A stretch of 64,000 nt of DNA from Acinetobacter sp. NCu2D-2 (GCF_001647675.1 NZ_CP015594.1:1612001-1676000); one strand, 5' to 3'; counted from the stretch's first letter, positions 8,729-17,739 are shown. Notes: generated from the letters alone by a model not told the origin. Numbers and translations: made by a program.

Positions 8729-10120
8729 ATGAGCATAACCACCGTGACCGAACTTCTCTCACCTGCAGGTTCATTGAAAAATATGCGCTATGCCTTTGCT
8801 TATGGTGCAGATGCCGTCTATGCAGGACAACCCCGCTATAGCCTGCGTGTTCGTAACAATGAGTTTGACCATGACAATCTTGCCATAGGCATTCAAGCAG
8901 CCCATGCATTGGGTAAAAAATTCTATGTGGTGGTGAACATTCAGCCGCATAACTCAAAATTAAAAAATTTTATTCGTGATTTAGAACCCGTGGTTGCCAT
9001 GCAACCTGATGCCCTGATCATGTCTGACCCTGGCCTGATTATGATGGTACGTGAGTATTTTCCTCACATGAACATTCACCTGTCTGTACAAGCCAATGCA
9101 GTGAACTGGGCAACGGTCAAGTTTTGGAAAAATATGGGCTTAACTCGCGTGATTTTGTCACGTGAACTCTCCTTAGAAGAAATCGAAGAAATCAAACAAA
9201 ACGTGCCGGATATGGAAATCGAAGTCTTCGTTCATGGTGCGCTGTGTATGGCCTACTCAGGTCGTTGCATGCTCTCTGGCTATATGAACAAACGTGATGC
9301 CAACCAAGGTGCATGTACCAACGCGTGTCGTTGGGAATACAAAGTACTTGATGCAGTCGAGGATGAAACAGGTGATGTGATTCCTGTAAAAAATCTCGAT
9401 TCAGGTTGTTGCTCTAAAGATGCTGACGAAGCGCATATGCAAGCACAACATCAATTTGACGCACCTGTGTTATTACAACGTAATGACGAAGATATGTTTG
9501 CCGCAGAAGAAGATGAACACGGCACTTACTTTATGAACTCGAAAGATTTACGTGCAGTACAACATGTCGATCGCCTCACCAAAATTGGTGTGCACTCACT
9601 GAAAATTGAAGGTCGTACCAAATCCTATTTCTACTGTGCGCGTACAGCTCAAATTTATCGTAAAGCCATTGATGATGCACTTGCAGGCAAAGCGTTTGAT
9701 CCATCACTGATGACACAACTTGAAGGGTTGGCGAACCGTGGTTATACCGAAGGTTTCTTGCGTCGTCATGTGCATAGTGAATATCAAAACTATGAAAATG
9801 GTTCATCAAGTTTCGATCATCAACAATTCTGTGGTGAAGTCTTAGAACGTCATGGCGATTACATCAAAATTGATGTAAAAAACCGTTTTGTGGTCGGTGA
9901 CACTTTGGAGCTGATGACCACATCAGGCAATATCACTTTTGTCTTGACTCAAATACAAGATTTAAAAGGTAATCACGTTCTCGATGCAAAAGGTTCGGGC
10001 CACATTGTTCAAATTCCTGTACCGGCAGATGTCGATATGTCGTATGCCCTACTCATTCGTAATTTACCAAATTCAACTGCCGATATTTCAGCATCGTCTT
10101 TGGCTTATCAAGTGAGTTAA
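8729..10120 (+). CDS. trhP: Peptidase U32-family tRNA hydroxylation protein TrhP (YegQ)
   Basis: A 463-residue U32-family protein matching YegQ/TrhP, which forms 5-hydroxyuridine at wobble position 34 of tRNAs using prephenate. The N-terminal ELLSPAGSLKNMRYAFAYGA, DAVYAGQPRYSLRVRNNEF, the U32 signature EVFVHGALCMAYSGRCMLSG and the Cys cluster GACTNACRWEY all match. The length and C-terminal beta domain match TrhP rather than the larger rRNA enzyme RlhA. ATG 8729 fits family N-termini; ATG 8711 is an alternative. Neither has a clear ribosome site. A ferredoxin gene follows after 2 nt. Confidence 0.9.
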   Translation: MSITTVTELLSPAGSLKNMRYAFAYGADAVYAGQPRYSLRVRNNEFDHDNLAIGIQAAHALGKKFYVVVNIQPHNSKLKNFIRDLEPVVAMQPDALIMSDPGLIMMVREYFPHMNIHLSVQANAVNWATVKFWKNMGLTRVILSRELSLEEIEEIKQNVPDMEIEVFVHGALCMAYSGRCMLSGYMNKRDANQGACTNACRWEYKVLDAVEDETGDVIPVKNLDSGCCSKDADEAHMQAQHQFDAPVLLQRNDEDMFAAEEDEHGTYFMNSKDLRAVQHVDRLTKIGVHSLKIEGRTKSYFYCARTAQIYRKAIDDALAGKAFDPSLMTQLEGLANRGYTEGFLRRHVHSEYQNYENGSSSFDHQQFCGEVLERHGDYIKIDVKNRFVVGDTLELMTTSGNITFVLTQIQDLKGNHVLDAKGSGHIVQIPVPADVDMSYALLIRNLPNSTADISASSLAYQVS

Positions 10121-10122
10121 AC

Positions 10123-10377
10123 ATGGCGTTACTCATTACAGATAAATGCATTAATTGTGATATGTGCTTACCAGAGTGTCCCAACGATGCCATTTATGAG
10201 GGTGCAAAAGTCTATGAGATTGACGTCAATCGCTGCACGGAATGTGTGGGTTTTTATGAACGTCAAACTTGTGTCGATGTCTGTCCAATTGAGTGCATTG
10301 TGCCACATCCTGAACATCAGGAAACAAAGGAAGAATTGTTGGATAAGTTTAACCGATTGAATCTATTAAATTCTTAA
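10123..10377 (+). CDS. yfhL: YfhL-family 2[4Fe-4S] ferredoxin
   Basis: An 84-residue ferredoxin with two cluster motifs: CINCDMCLPECP, and the long-loop CTECVGFYERQTCVDVCP characteristic of the Alvin/YfhL type. The C-terminal extension (PHPEHQETKEELLDKFNRL) is also typical. Its ATG lies 2 nt after the trhP stop, so the two are co-transcribed. This suggests it feeds electrons to, or helps mature, the hydroxylation enzyme. The pairing is an inference from layout plus known dependence of U32 hydroxylases on Fe-S metabolism. Confidence 0.93.
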   Translation: MALLITDKCINCDMCLPECPNDAIYEGAKVYEIDVNRCTECVGFYERQTCVDVCPIECIVPHPEHQETKEELLDKFNRLNLLNS

Positions 10378-10430
10378 GAAAAAATTAAAATTGGTATAGC
10401 TTTTGCTTTTTAGAAGATGACCTTGGGGAA

Positions 10431-10628
10431 AGTACAATAAGAAGGTTAAAACAAAAAAAGCAGCACAAATAACTACAAACTAAACTCATGTGGGGAAAGT
10501 TTATTTTGTAGTTAGATGAATAAAAAAAGGAACTCCGGTGTTAGCGTCCAAAGTTCCTATAAAACGATAATAGATTATAAATCCGAGCTTAAGCACCTAG
10601 GATAAGGGGAATCCTAGGTGCTTTTTAT
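10431..10628 (+). ncRNA. Structured non-coding RNA candidate ending in a strong terminator
   Basis: Between yfhL and ahpF lie three successive hairpins. Hairpin 1 is a 16-bp stem with one mismatch (10471-10486 with 10498-10513) and a CATGTGGGGAA loop. Hairpin 2 has AGGAACT / AGTTCCT arms (10528-10534 with 10552-10558). Hairpin 3 is a perfect 13-bp stem (10591-10603 with 10611-10623) followed by TTTATTTATT. The U-tract is only on the plus-strand side. GGGGAAAGT occurs twice (10426-10434, and spanning loop and arm at 10492-10500). It may be a free sRNA or the structured 3' UTR of trhP-yfhL. No Rfam family was recognised. Confidence 0.45.
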
Positions 10629-10631
10629 TTA
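10591..10631 (+). terminator. Rho-independent terminator before ahpF 3' end
   Basis: Stem AAGCACCTAGGAT / ATCCTAGGTGCTT with loop AAGGGGA, then a T-rich tail on the plus strand only. It therefore ends plus-strand transcription and serves ahpF, on the minus strand, poorly. Confidence 0.85.
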
Positions 10632-12194
10632 TTGCCCAGAACGGATGATGTAATCAAAAGCAGACAGTGATGCTTTCGCGCCTTCACCTGTGGCAATGAT
10701 GATTTGTTTGTACGGCACTGTAGTACAGTCACCCGCAGCAAATACACCTTTCACATTGGTTTCGTTGCGCTCATTAATCACAATCTCACCACGGTTGGTT
10801 AATTCAACTTTGGTTTCTTTTAAGAAATCCGTGTTTGGTAACAAACCGATTTGTACGAAGATACCTGCAAGTTCAACAGTGTGCTCTTCATCAGAGGCAC
10901 GGTCTTTGTATTTCAAAGCCGTCACTTGTGAACCATCACCAACCACTTCAGTCGACAAGGCATTTTTGATCACAGTCGTATTCGGCAAGCTGTTGAGTTT
11001 GTCTTGCAATACTTGGTCAGCACGAAGTTTGGTATCAAACTCAACCAATGTTACATGCTCAACAATACCTGCAAGGTCAATCGCCGCTTCTACACCTGAG
11101 TTACCACCACCAATCACAGCAACGCGTTTGCCTTTGAACAATGGACCATCACAGTGTGGGCAGTACGCAACACCACGTGTTTTATATTCTTGCTCACCCG
11201 GTACATTCATTTCTCTCCAACGTGCACCTGTAGACAGGATGACAGTTTTCGATTCAAGTTTTGCACCATTTTCAAGAGTCACTTCAACTAAACCATTGGC
11301 AGTTTCATCCGCACCTTTGATGTCAGATACACGTTGTAGGTTCATGATGTCCACACCATATTCACGAACGTGTGCTTCCATTTCAGCAGCAAACTTAGGA
11401 CCTTGAGTTTTTTGTACTGAAGTGTAGTTTTCAATGTCCATGGTATCCATAACCTGACCGCCCATGCGTTCAGCCACGATCCCAGTTTTAATACCTTTAC
11501 GTGCTGCATAGATTGCAGAAGTGTTCCCTGCAGGGCCACCCCCAATCACAAGCACATCAAATGCATCTTTAGCATTTAATTTTTCAGCATCTTTGGCAGC
11601 AGAGTTGGTATCTAACTTGGCAATGATTTCTTCCAATGTCATACGACCTTGACCGATATGTTCGTTGTCTTGGAAGACCATCGGTACCGCCATAATTTTG
11701 CGTTCTTCAACTTCGTCTTGGAAGAATGCACCATCAATCATGGTGGTGGTTGTGCCTGGGTTGTAGATCGCGATTAAGTTCAATGCTTGAACCACGTCAG
11801 GACAGTTATGGCAGCTTAACGATACAAACACGTCAAAGTTAGATTGAACACCTAAACCTTTAATTGAAGCCAAAACTTCATCAGATACTTTTGGTGCATA
11901 ACCTGAAGTTTGAAGTAATGCGAGAATTAATGAAGTGAATTCATGGCCCATTGGCAAGCCTGCGAAGTAAACACGTGGTTCTTCACCTGCTTTTGCCACA
12001 CCAAAGCTTGGTGCACGTTTGTTTTGACCATCAAAACGTGCAGTCACAAGTGAAGATAATGCCGCAATTTCTTCAACCAGTTCTTTGATTTTGGCAGATT
12101 TGTCTGAGTCATTTAAAGTCGCAACCAATTCGATTGGACTTTCTAAGCGTTCTAAAAGTGCTTTTAATTGAGCTGTAGTATTTGTGTCTAACAT
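10629..12194 (-). CDS. ahpF: Alkyl hydroperoxide reductase subunit F
   Basis: A 521-residue flavoprotein that takes electrons from NADH to reduce the peroxiredoxin AhpC. The N-terminal tandem thioredoxin fold carries the redox CHNC (about 128-131). The TrxR-like part carries FAD motif [19 protein letters not shown], the active-site CPHC in [20 protein letters not shown] and NADH motif [15 protein letters not shown] 12194 follows GGAG at 9 nt; an upstream TTG in frame is rejected. ahpC is not adjacent. Confidence 0.97.
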   Translation of the reverse strand: MLDTNTTAQLKALLERLESPIELVATLNDSDKSAKIKELVEEIAALSSLVTARFDGQNKRAPSFGVAKAGEEPRVYFAGLPMGHEFTSLILALLQTSGYAPKVSDEVLASIKGLGVQSNFDVFVSLSCHNCPDVVQALNLIAIYNPGTTTTMIDGAFFQDEVEERKIMAVPMVFQDNEHIGQGRMTLEEIIAKLDTNSAAKDAEKLNAKDAFDVLVIGGGPAGNTSAIYAARKGIKTGIVAERMGGQVMDTMDIENYTSVQKTQGPKFAAEMEAHVREYGVDIMNLQRVSDIKGADETANGLVEVTLENGAKLESKTVILSTGARWREMNVPGEQEYKTRGVAYCPHCDGPLFKGKRVAVIGGGNSGVEAAIDLAGIVEHVTLVEFDTKLRADQVLQDKLNSLPNTTVIKNALSTEVVGDGSQVTALKYKDRASDEEHTVELAGIFVQIGLLPNTDFLKETKVELTNRGEIVINERNETNVKGVFAAGDCTTVPYKQIIIATGEGAKASLSAFDYIIRSGQ

Positions 12195-12359
12195 TGCTAA
12201 CGTCTCCAAAGGAGTAAATGTTCATTCGATGAGAGAATAGTAATAGAATCCAATAAATAGGTAAAACGGTTAGTATTTATAAATACAATCGGAAAAATAG
12301 ATATTAGATGCGTTATCATACTGAAGCATAGAAATGGAATTTCGAAAAATGATTGATAT

Positions 12360-13298
12360 CTATCGTTTTTCAAAAAATTTAACTGAAATTTGCTGTTCAA
12401 TACGCTGAGTTCGATTTTGAATATTTCGAGACAGTACAAACATAACCAAACTGAATACAGCGCTGATCAATAAGAAGACAATTAAAATCGTTTGAACAAC
12501 GCCATTTAACTGATCTGCTTTTTCAATTTTAGGCAGAACAGATTTTGCTGCAGGTGTGACGGCATCTTGAAAAACTTGTTGCTGCATTGACCAAAGTTGC
12601 TCTGACTTGAATCCATAACGCTCGAAGTTTGCATCCTTATTTTCAGCATCTATTAAAACCTTGACATAAGGTTTAGCGGAAGCCAGATCTGCAGGTCGAT
12701 GTAATAAAGCTGTTTGCGCTAACAAATAAGCTTCAATAGGCTGAGCTGTATTTTGCTCTGTTAGAGATTGTGCAATCGTACTCTGATGAATATTTTGATC
12801 ATAATAAACCAGGGTTTCAGTCATCTGTTTTTGTTCATCTTGCAGGTCATGCTGCCAATAGCTCAGCCCTGACCAAATCAAAATAAACGCAATCAGCCAG
12901 CCGACAAATTTTAAAACAAAGGATTGAAATCGAATGGCAAAATAACGAAATTTTTTCAGGGCACTAACCACAATAAATGCGCAAAAAAAAGCCGAGAATA
13001 TCTTAACAATTAACCAGCCAAACCAAGAGAGCAAACTCCAAAAATAATCGGGATCATTGCCCCACATGAGTAAATTATCCTGAACTGAAACAGGAATATG
13101 CAGTTGCTGAACCTCATTACTCAATCCGAAAAAACTATAGATCAAGTCATGTTGTAAATATAAGCCTGCCAATGTCGCTAAGACAAAACTCGTCCCTACG
13201 CCAGTCCATAGCTTTAAACTACGCTGTCTTTTTTTCAGGACGACTAAGCCTTGACGTATATCCTGGGTAGAGAGTGGCTGGGATTCATTCAAAAGCAC
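12360..13298 (-). CDS. Four-helix membrane protein of the TelA operon
   Basis: A 312-residue protein not recognised as a named family. Hydrophobic segments lie near 34-52, 88-116, 128-148 and 268-290. A soluble helical region between the third and fourth (about 150-265) is rich in Gln and probably extracytoplasmic. Last gene of the TelA unit, 32 bp after telA. The start is probably GTG 13298 or TTG 13292; the latter has GAGG at a better distance. Its place suggests a membrane partner of the TelA-like proteins. Confidence 0.7.
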   Translation of the reverse strand: MLLNESQPLSTQDIRQGLVVLKKRQRSLKLWTGVGTSFVLATLAGLYLQHDLIYSFFGLSNEVQQLHIPVSVQDNLLMWGNDPDYFWSLLSWFGWLIVKIFSAFFCAFIVVSALKKFRYFAIRFQSFVLKFVGWLIAFILIWSGLSYWQHDLQDEQKQMTETLVYYDQNIHQSTIAQSLTEQNTAQPIEAYLLAQTALLHRPADLASAKPYVKVLIDAENKDANFERYGFKSEQLWSMQQQVFQDAVTPAAKSVLPKIEKADQLNGVVQTILIVFLLISAVFSLVMFVLSRNIQNRTQRIEQQISVKFFEKR

Positions 13299-13330
13299 TT
13301 ACCTCATAAAAAGTTCGATCTTCAAAATAT

Positions 13331-14461
13331 TTAAGATGGATTATCTATATTGGCACTTTCAATGACCAACTGATTTAAATTACTTTGTAAGTCTTTCAGC
13401 TTAAGTGTTGCCTCTGAACGCTTTTGCATGCCCTCTTTTTGAATCTGAATGACATCGTTGACCGTATTAATTAACGTATTTTGCACATGCTCTAACGTTT
13501 CAATATCAATCACTGAACGCTGATTTGCTCTTGCTGTATCTACTGAGTTTTGATGCAGCAAATCAGCATTACGTTTCAACAATTCATTGGTCGCATCATC
13601 AATTGTATTGGCCAATTGCACGCTATTTTTTTGTTCATTGAGCGAGATCGCCAAACTGATTTGATTTTTCCATGCTGGTAAGGTGATATTTTTAATGGCG
13701 TAAAACTTATCGACCAACATTAAGTTGTTAGATTGAATAATTCGAATCATCGGTAAAGTTTGCAGTGCGGATTGCTGCAAAATCTGTAAATCACTCACAC
13801 GCTTTTCTAAGTTATTCGAAAGATGATTTAAATCATAAATTTTTTGCGTGGTATTTTGATCTTGAGCTAAATCGGTCAAATGTACGATTTCAGTTTGCAA
13901 TTCTTGCTGGCGTAACTGCCCTGCTGCAATGTGTAAGCCAAGCTGTTTATATTCATCTTGGACACCTTCAAACATTTTCTCTAATGTACTTACACGTGCT
14001 TTTAGACCAGTTTGAGAACTTTCAATTTCAGTCACCAAGGCATCAATTTGCTCTTTGGTGGTATTGAAGTGCACATCAAAACTTTGCTTTGCCCCTTTGA
14101 ACTTACTGAGTAATCCACCTAAAAATCCTGTATTTTGATTTTTATTTAAAATACTTGAAGTATTCAGTTTTTGAGCCACTTGTACCACTTGATTCAACTT
14201 TTTACCCGTTTCATCTAGGTCTTTATTTTGAACTAAGCCCAATAATTCATCAGTATATGATGCTGTTTTTGTTGCAATATTCTTTCCGTATTCAGCGACA
14301 TTATGCTGATTAATTTCATCTAGCTCTTGTTTAACAGCCATGACATCTTGCAGGTCTTCTTGCTTTAAACCTAAAGACTTTAAATCCAAATGCTGAAAGT
14401 TTTGCTGTGTAATTTCAGTGCTATTTTCATGTTCAATATGGACAATATCAGATGCTTTCAT
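13331..14461 (-). CDS. telA: TelA/KlaA-family toxic anion resistance protein
   Basis: A 376-residue largely helical protein matching the TelA family (tellurite and other toxic-anion or envelope-stress resistance; biochemical activity unknown). Family marks are LGGLLSKFKGAKQSFDVHF, the central coiled coil, and the motif MLVDKFYAIKNITLPAWKNQ followed by a helix with ANTIDDATNELLKRNADLL. No signal or membrane segment, so cytoplasmic or membrane-associated. Its ATG overlaps the stop of the upstream gene by 4 nt (ATGA), implying coupled translation. Confidence 0.88.
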   Translation of the reverse strand: MKASDIVHIEHENSTEITQQNFQHLDLKSLGLKQEDLQDVMAVKQELDEINQHNVAEYGKNIATKTASYTDELLGLVQNKDLDETGKKLNQVVQVAQKLNTSSILNKNQNTGFLGGLLSKFKGAKQSFDVHFNTTKEQIDALVTEIESSQTGLKARVSTLEKMFEGVQDEYKQLGLHIAAGQLRQQELQTEIVHLTDLAQDQNTTQKIYDLNHLSNNLEKRVSDLQILQQSALQTLPMIRIIQSNNLMLVDKFYAIKNITLPAWKNQISLAISLNEQKNSVQLANTIDDATNELLKRNADLLHQNSVDTARANQRSVIDIETLEHVQNTLINTVNDVIQIQKEGMQKRSEATLKLKDLQSNLNQLVIESANIDNPS

Positions 14462-15267
14462 ATTTCACCTTTGTTATTTTGCTTGGCTGTATGCTCAATG
14501 GATTGTTTTAAAGTCTTAATTAATTTCTGCCGACTCTTTTCTAGCGAACTTAAATTGTGTTGGCTATGCGGCATTTGACTTTGTTGAATGTGGTATTGCC
14601 ATGCAGGTAATAAAACCTGCTGTGCTTCCTTATAACGATCAAGCAATGAAAATGACAATTGCTGAGAAAGCTGCATCTGACTCATCGCAATATCATTACT
14701 GGCTTGCAAGGTCTTTAGGCTATAAATCTTTTTAGATAGACGCTCTCTAAAATGACCCAAAGCATCAGAAGATTGCACAAACTGAGGATATTCATCCAAA
14801 AACTCTTCAGCAGCTTGAATATGTTTCGCCATTTGTTCACGTAAACCCATCAGTTGCTGTAAGCGCGCTTGAGATTTTTGAATTTCGACTTGTATCTTTT
14901 GGCTTAGTTGATTAGTTCGGTCAATATCATGCTCTAGACTTTTATAATAATTTATCTGCTGAGAGGCATGTTCCAAGTCAAACCCAAACCAACGTTGTAA
15001 CGCATTAAATTTTTTAGGTTTTAAAACTTTAGTGGATTGATTCAAAACACCAATCAAACGCTCAATACTCTGACTCATTTGCTGTGTAAGATGAGGATCG
15101 ACTCCACTGAGTAACACAGATTGTGCTTGAATAATTTGATCGGCATAACGGTTTAATCGTGATTGATCATGAATTAAAGGCACCAAATAATCACGCTTCA
15201 GCAGCAAAAGCTCTTTTGCATCGACTGGAATATCCTGTAATGGAACCCAAGCTGTATGTTGTGACAT
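14458..15267 (-). CDS. Coiled-coil protein, probable divergent TelA paralogue
   Basis: A 269-residue helical, coiled-coil protein that opens the TelA operon. It shows LLDRYKEAQQVLLPAWQYHI near residue 220, aligning with MLVDKFYAIKNITLPAWKNQ of TelA next door. It also has an equivalent preceding coiled-coil block, including KKFNALQRWFGFDLEHASQQ, which matches the position of TelA's GLLSKFKGAKQSFDV. I infer a duplicated, shortened TelA-like protein that may form a hetero-oligomer with TelA. It is shorter at both ends. No enzymatic motif is visible. Confidence 0.65.
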   Translation of the reverse strand: MSQHTAWVPLQDIPVDAKELLLLKRDYLVPLIHDQSRLNRYADQIIQAQSVLLSGVDPHLTQQMSQSIERLIGVLNQSTKVLKPKKFNALQRWFGFDLEHASQQINYYKSLEHDIDRTNQLSQKIQVEIQKSQARLQQLMGLREQMAKHIQAAEEFLDEYPQFVQSSDALGHFRERLSKKIYSLKTLQASNDIAMSQMQLSQQLSFSLLDRYKEAQQVLLPAWQYHIQQSQMPHSQHNLSSLEKSRQKLIKTLKQSIEHTAKQNNKGEI

Positions 15268-15960
15268 AAACCGACGAACCTCATGATGAGATTTTATACT
15301 AAGGCTTTTCGCGATAAATTCATGTAGATTTTTGCAAAGAATCTCTTCATTTTTTCTTGTTTATTGATTACAGATAGGTGCTCATAAGATTTTTAGTTAA
15401 GCACCTTAGATCACTGAAAATATGTATAAAATTCTCGAATTAATCATTATATATCGTTTATTATTCAAGCTAAGTATAGCAATCATAACAAACTGAGAAG
15501 ATGAAGATGGAACGCTTTTTCCATAACACTATGTATGCCGCACGTTGGATTTTAGCCCCTGTTTATTTTGGCTTATCTTTCGCACTCCTTTTACTGGCAC
15601 TTAAATTCTTTCAGGAAGTCGTCCATGTACTTCCACATATTTTTGAATATAGCGAAGCAGATCTGATCTTAGTTATTTTATCTTTGGTCGATATGACCAT
15701 GGTCGGTGGCTTAATTGTGATGGTGATGTTTTCAGGTTATGAAAATTTTGTCTCTCAACTGAAAATTGATGAAAATAAAGGTCGTCTGAATTGGCTTGGA
15801 ACAATGGATGCTAATTCACTTAAACTCAAAGTGGCAGCTTCAATTGTTGCTATTTCATCAATTCATTTACTGAGAGGTGGATCAGGAAATTTGAACAACA
15901 CCTATAAGTGATATTTTGCTCCCCAAATGATGTTATAAACATCGATATAAGGAGTATTTT

Positions 15961-16266
15961 ATGGCACGTAGACCAAGAAGAAATCATTCAAATGATTTTA
16001 AAGCTAAGGTAGCACTTGCTGCGATTAAAGCAGAAAAAACACTTGCTGAATTGAGTGCTGAATTTGATGTTCATCAAAACCAAATTATCGACTGGAAAAA
16101 TCAATTGATTTCGGCTTCCTCGCAAGCCTTCGATCAATCAAAAGCTCCAGCAGAACCACCCATTGATCTAAAAAAACTACATGCAAAAATCGGTGAGCAG
16201 GCATTAGAAATTGATTTTTTAGAAGGTGTGTTGAAGAAACTGGGCCGCTTCAACCACAAAAGTTAA
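15961..16266 (+). CDS. IS3-family transposase OrfA
   Basis: A 101-residue helix-turn-helix protein (ARRPRRNHSNDFKAKVALAA then KAEKTLAELSAEFDVHQNQI) followed by a leucine-zipper region (KKLHAKIGEQALEIDFLEGV). It binds the inverted repeats and supplies the N-terminus of the fused OrfAB transposase. It stops at 16266 while the -1 frame stays open across this point. GGAG lies 6 nt before the ATG. Confidence 0.95.
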   Translation: MARRPRRNHSNDFKAKVALAAIKAEKTLAELSAEFDVHQNQIIDWKNQLISASSQAFDQSKAPAEPPIDLKKLHAKIGEQALEIDFLEGVLKKLGRFNHKS

Positions 16267-17093
16267 TCGACGACTCACTTCAGATTTCAGTATCTAAGCA
16301 AGCTAAGCTACTGAAAGTCTCCCGTGGTTGTTATTACTATCGCCCAAAACCTGTGAGTGCATCAGATCTGAAGCTGATGCGCTGTATTGATGAATTACAT
16401 ATGCAATACCCTTTTGCAGGTAGCCGTATGATGCGTGATTTATTGAACCGTCAAGGACATCATATAGGACGACGTCATACACGTACTTTAATGAAAAAAA
16501 TGGGCATTAATGCGTTATATCGTAAACCAAATCTAAGTCAGGCCAATCAAGCTCACTGTAAATATCCATATCTGCTCAAAGGATTGAATATTCAACGGAG
16601 TAATCAAGTGTGGGCAACGGATATAACATATATCCCTATGGCAAAAGGCTTTGTCTACTTATGTGCTGTGATTGATTGGTACAGCCGTAAGGTGCTTGCC
16701 CATAGCGTATCGATTAGTATGGAGGTTGCATTTTGTATAGAAACATTAAATGAAGCTATTGAAAAATATGGTCGACCTGAAATCTTTAATACAGACCAAG
16801 GCAGTCAATTTACCAGTGATGCGTTTATTGAAGTGTTAAAATCAAATGACATCCAAATCAGCATGGACGGTAAAGGTCGTTGGGTCGATAATGTGATGAT
16901 TGAACGATTATGGCGCAGCGTTAAATATGAGGAGGTTTATCTCAAAGCCTACAGCAATGTTTTGGATGCGAAGAAGCAATTAAACGCATATTTTGAATTT
17001 TATAATTTGAAACGACCTCATTCGAGTCTGGACAAAATGACTCCAGATGAGTTTTACTATGACCAGCTACCACAACAAAATAAGGTAGCTTAA
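16215..17093 (+). CDS. IS3-family transposase OrfB (catalytic, expressed by -1 frameshift)
   Basis: An rve-type integrase core with VWATDITYIPMAKGFVYLCA (first D), EIFNTDQGSQFTSDAFIEVL (second D) and NVMIERLWRSVKYEEVYLKA (E), ending in FYNLKRPHSSLDKMTPDEFY. The open frame continues upstream of the first ATG (16353) to about 16215, overlapping the end of OrfA, with PLQPQKLIDDSLQISVSKQA before the HTH_21 segment GCYYYRPKPV. The usual product is therefore the OrfAB fusion. The slip site lies before the OrfA stop but was not pinpointed. Confidence 0.88.
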   Translation, partial: FFRRCVEETGPLQPQKLIDDSLQISVSKQAKLLKVSRGCYYYRPKPVSASDLKLMRCIDELHMQYPFAGSRMMRDLLNRQGHHIGRRHTRTLMKKMGINALYRKPNLSQANQAHCKYPYLLKGLNIQRSNQVWATDITYIPMAKGFVYLCAVIDWYSRKVLAHSVSISMEVAFCIETLNEAIEKYGRPEIFNTDQGSQFTSDAFIEVLKSNDIQISMDGKGRWVDNVMIERLWRSVKYEEVYLKAYSNVLDAKKQLNAYFEFYNLKRPHSSLDKMTPDEFYYDQLPQQNKVA

Positions 17094-17297
17094 CTAGAGC
17101 AGAATATCACTTATAAATAAGCTTTTAGTTGTTCAAACAAGTGGGACCACCTCTACTGCGTATTTTTATGGATGCACGGAATATCGAAAACGATAAGATT
17201 ATGTGGTATGTGATTATGCATATGACCTTTGTGGTGTCTGCATTTATTATGGGTTATTTAAATAAAATCTCTAAACACTAAACCTAATCTCATCATT

Positions 17298-17325
17298 AAA
17301 AAAGCCATGAATATTCATGGCTTTT
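17298..17325 (-). terminator. Rho-independent terminator of rnk
   Basis: AAAAAGCCATGA-ATAT-TCATGGCTTTT hairpin with a T-run on the minus strand, just after the rnk stop. It also lies 17 bp beyond the yqhA stop on the plus strand. Confidence 0.85.
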
Positions 17326-17328
17326 GAT

Positions 17329-17739
17329 TTAGAGATAATCACCTTCACCTTCACGTTCAGGTTGATACAGTACTTTTTCAATTTTGACATTCATCAATTG
17401 ACCATTCGGCTGCGGCCATACAATTTCCTCACCTTCAGCTAAACCCAAAATCGCTGCACCTACAGGCGCAATGACATTCAGCTGACCTGCTTCACCCTTA
17501 AACTCATGCGGATAAACTAACGTCACTACAGATGCTTGCTGATTCGTAGAGAGTTTAACTTTCACTTGCGCATGCATGGTCACAACATTATCAGGAATAT
17601 CTTGTGGTAAACGCACTTCAGCCCGTGCCAGTTCATCCTCAAGATGCTGCATGGTCTCTGTTAATGCGTCCTGATGCTCAAGCATAGTCTGCAAACGGTT
17701 GAGATCTTGTTCTGACAAAATAAGTTGTGGTTTTGACAT
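17329..17739 (-). CDS. rnk: Nucleoside diphosphate kinase regulator Rnk (GreA/GreB C-terminal fold)
   Basis: A 136-residue Rnk-type protein: a short N-terminal helical pair (LSEQDLNRLQTMLEHQDAL) and a C-terminal FKBP-like Gre domain with TLVYPHEFKGEAGQLNVIAP and GAAILGLAEGEEIVW. Rnk binds RNA polymerase near the secondary channel without GreA cleavage activity and affects NDP kinase levels. ATG 17739 is chosen because GGAA precedes it and the family starts with MSKP-like residues. A longer upstream extension is not conserved. Confidence 0.9.
   Translation of the reverse strand: MSKPQLILSEQDLNRLQTMLEHQDALTETMQHLEDELARAEVRLPQDIPDNVVTMHAQVKVKLSTNQQASVVTLVYPHEFKGEAGQLNVIAPVGAAILGLAEGEEIVWPQPNGQLMNVKIEKVLYQPEREGEGDYL

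Larger units (their letters stand above)
15873..17154 (+). mobile_element. Intact IS3-family element in yqhA
   Basis: 1282 bp, flanked by ACTG duplications (15869-15872 and 17155-17158). The ends are imperfect 27-bp inverted repeats: AGAGGTGG, nine variable bases, then TTTGAACAAC on both sides. A second inner inverted repeat, TATAAGTGATATT, lies at about 15903-15915 and 17102-17114. Two genes in frames 1 and 0 are arranged for a -1 frameshift. The 4-bp duplication and layout suggest the IS51 or a related IS3 subgroup. Confidence 0.93.
15507..17281 (+). pseudogene. yqhA: yqhA (UPF0114 membrane protein), interrupted by an IS3-family element
   Basis: The 5' part (15507-15872) encodes [20 protein letters not shown] through [13 protein letters not shown]. 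After the insertion, 17159-17281 continues in frame with [20 protein letters not shown] through to GYLNKISKH and TAA. Removing the IS and one copy of the ACTG duplication restores a 162-residue protein, against 164 for E. coli YqhA, with three to four membrane helices. ATG 15507 matches the family start MERF and has GAGAAG 6 nt upstream. The disrupted frame would end in [11 protein letters not shown], a truncated protein lacking the last helix. Confidence 0.93.

Noticed and set aside
10690-11406. A 238-codon plus-strand frame opposite ahpF
   Set aside because: Ser/Thr-rich shadow of the ahpF coding strand; no start signal.
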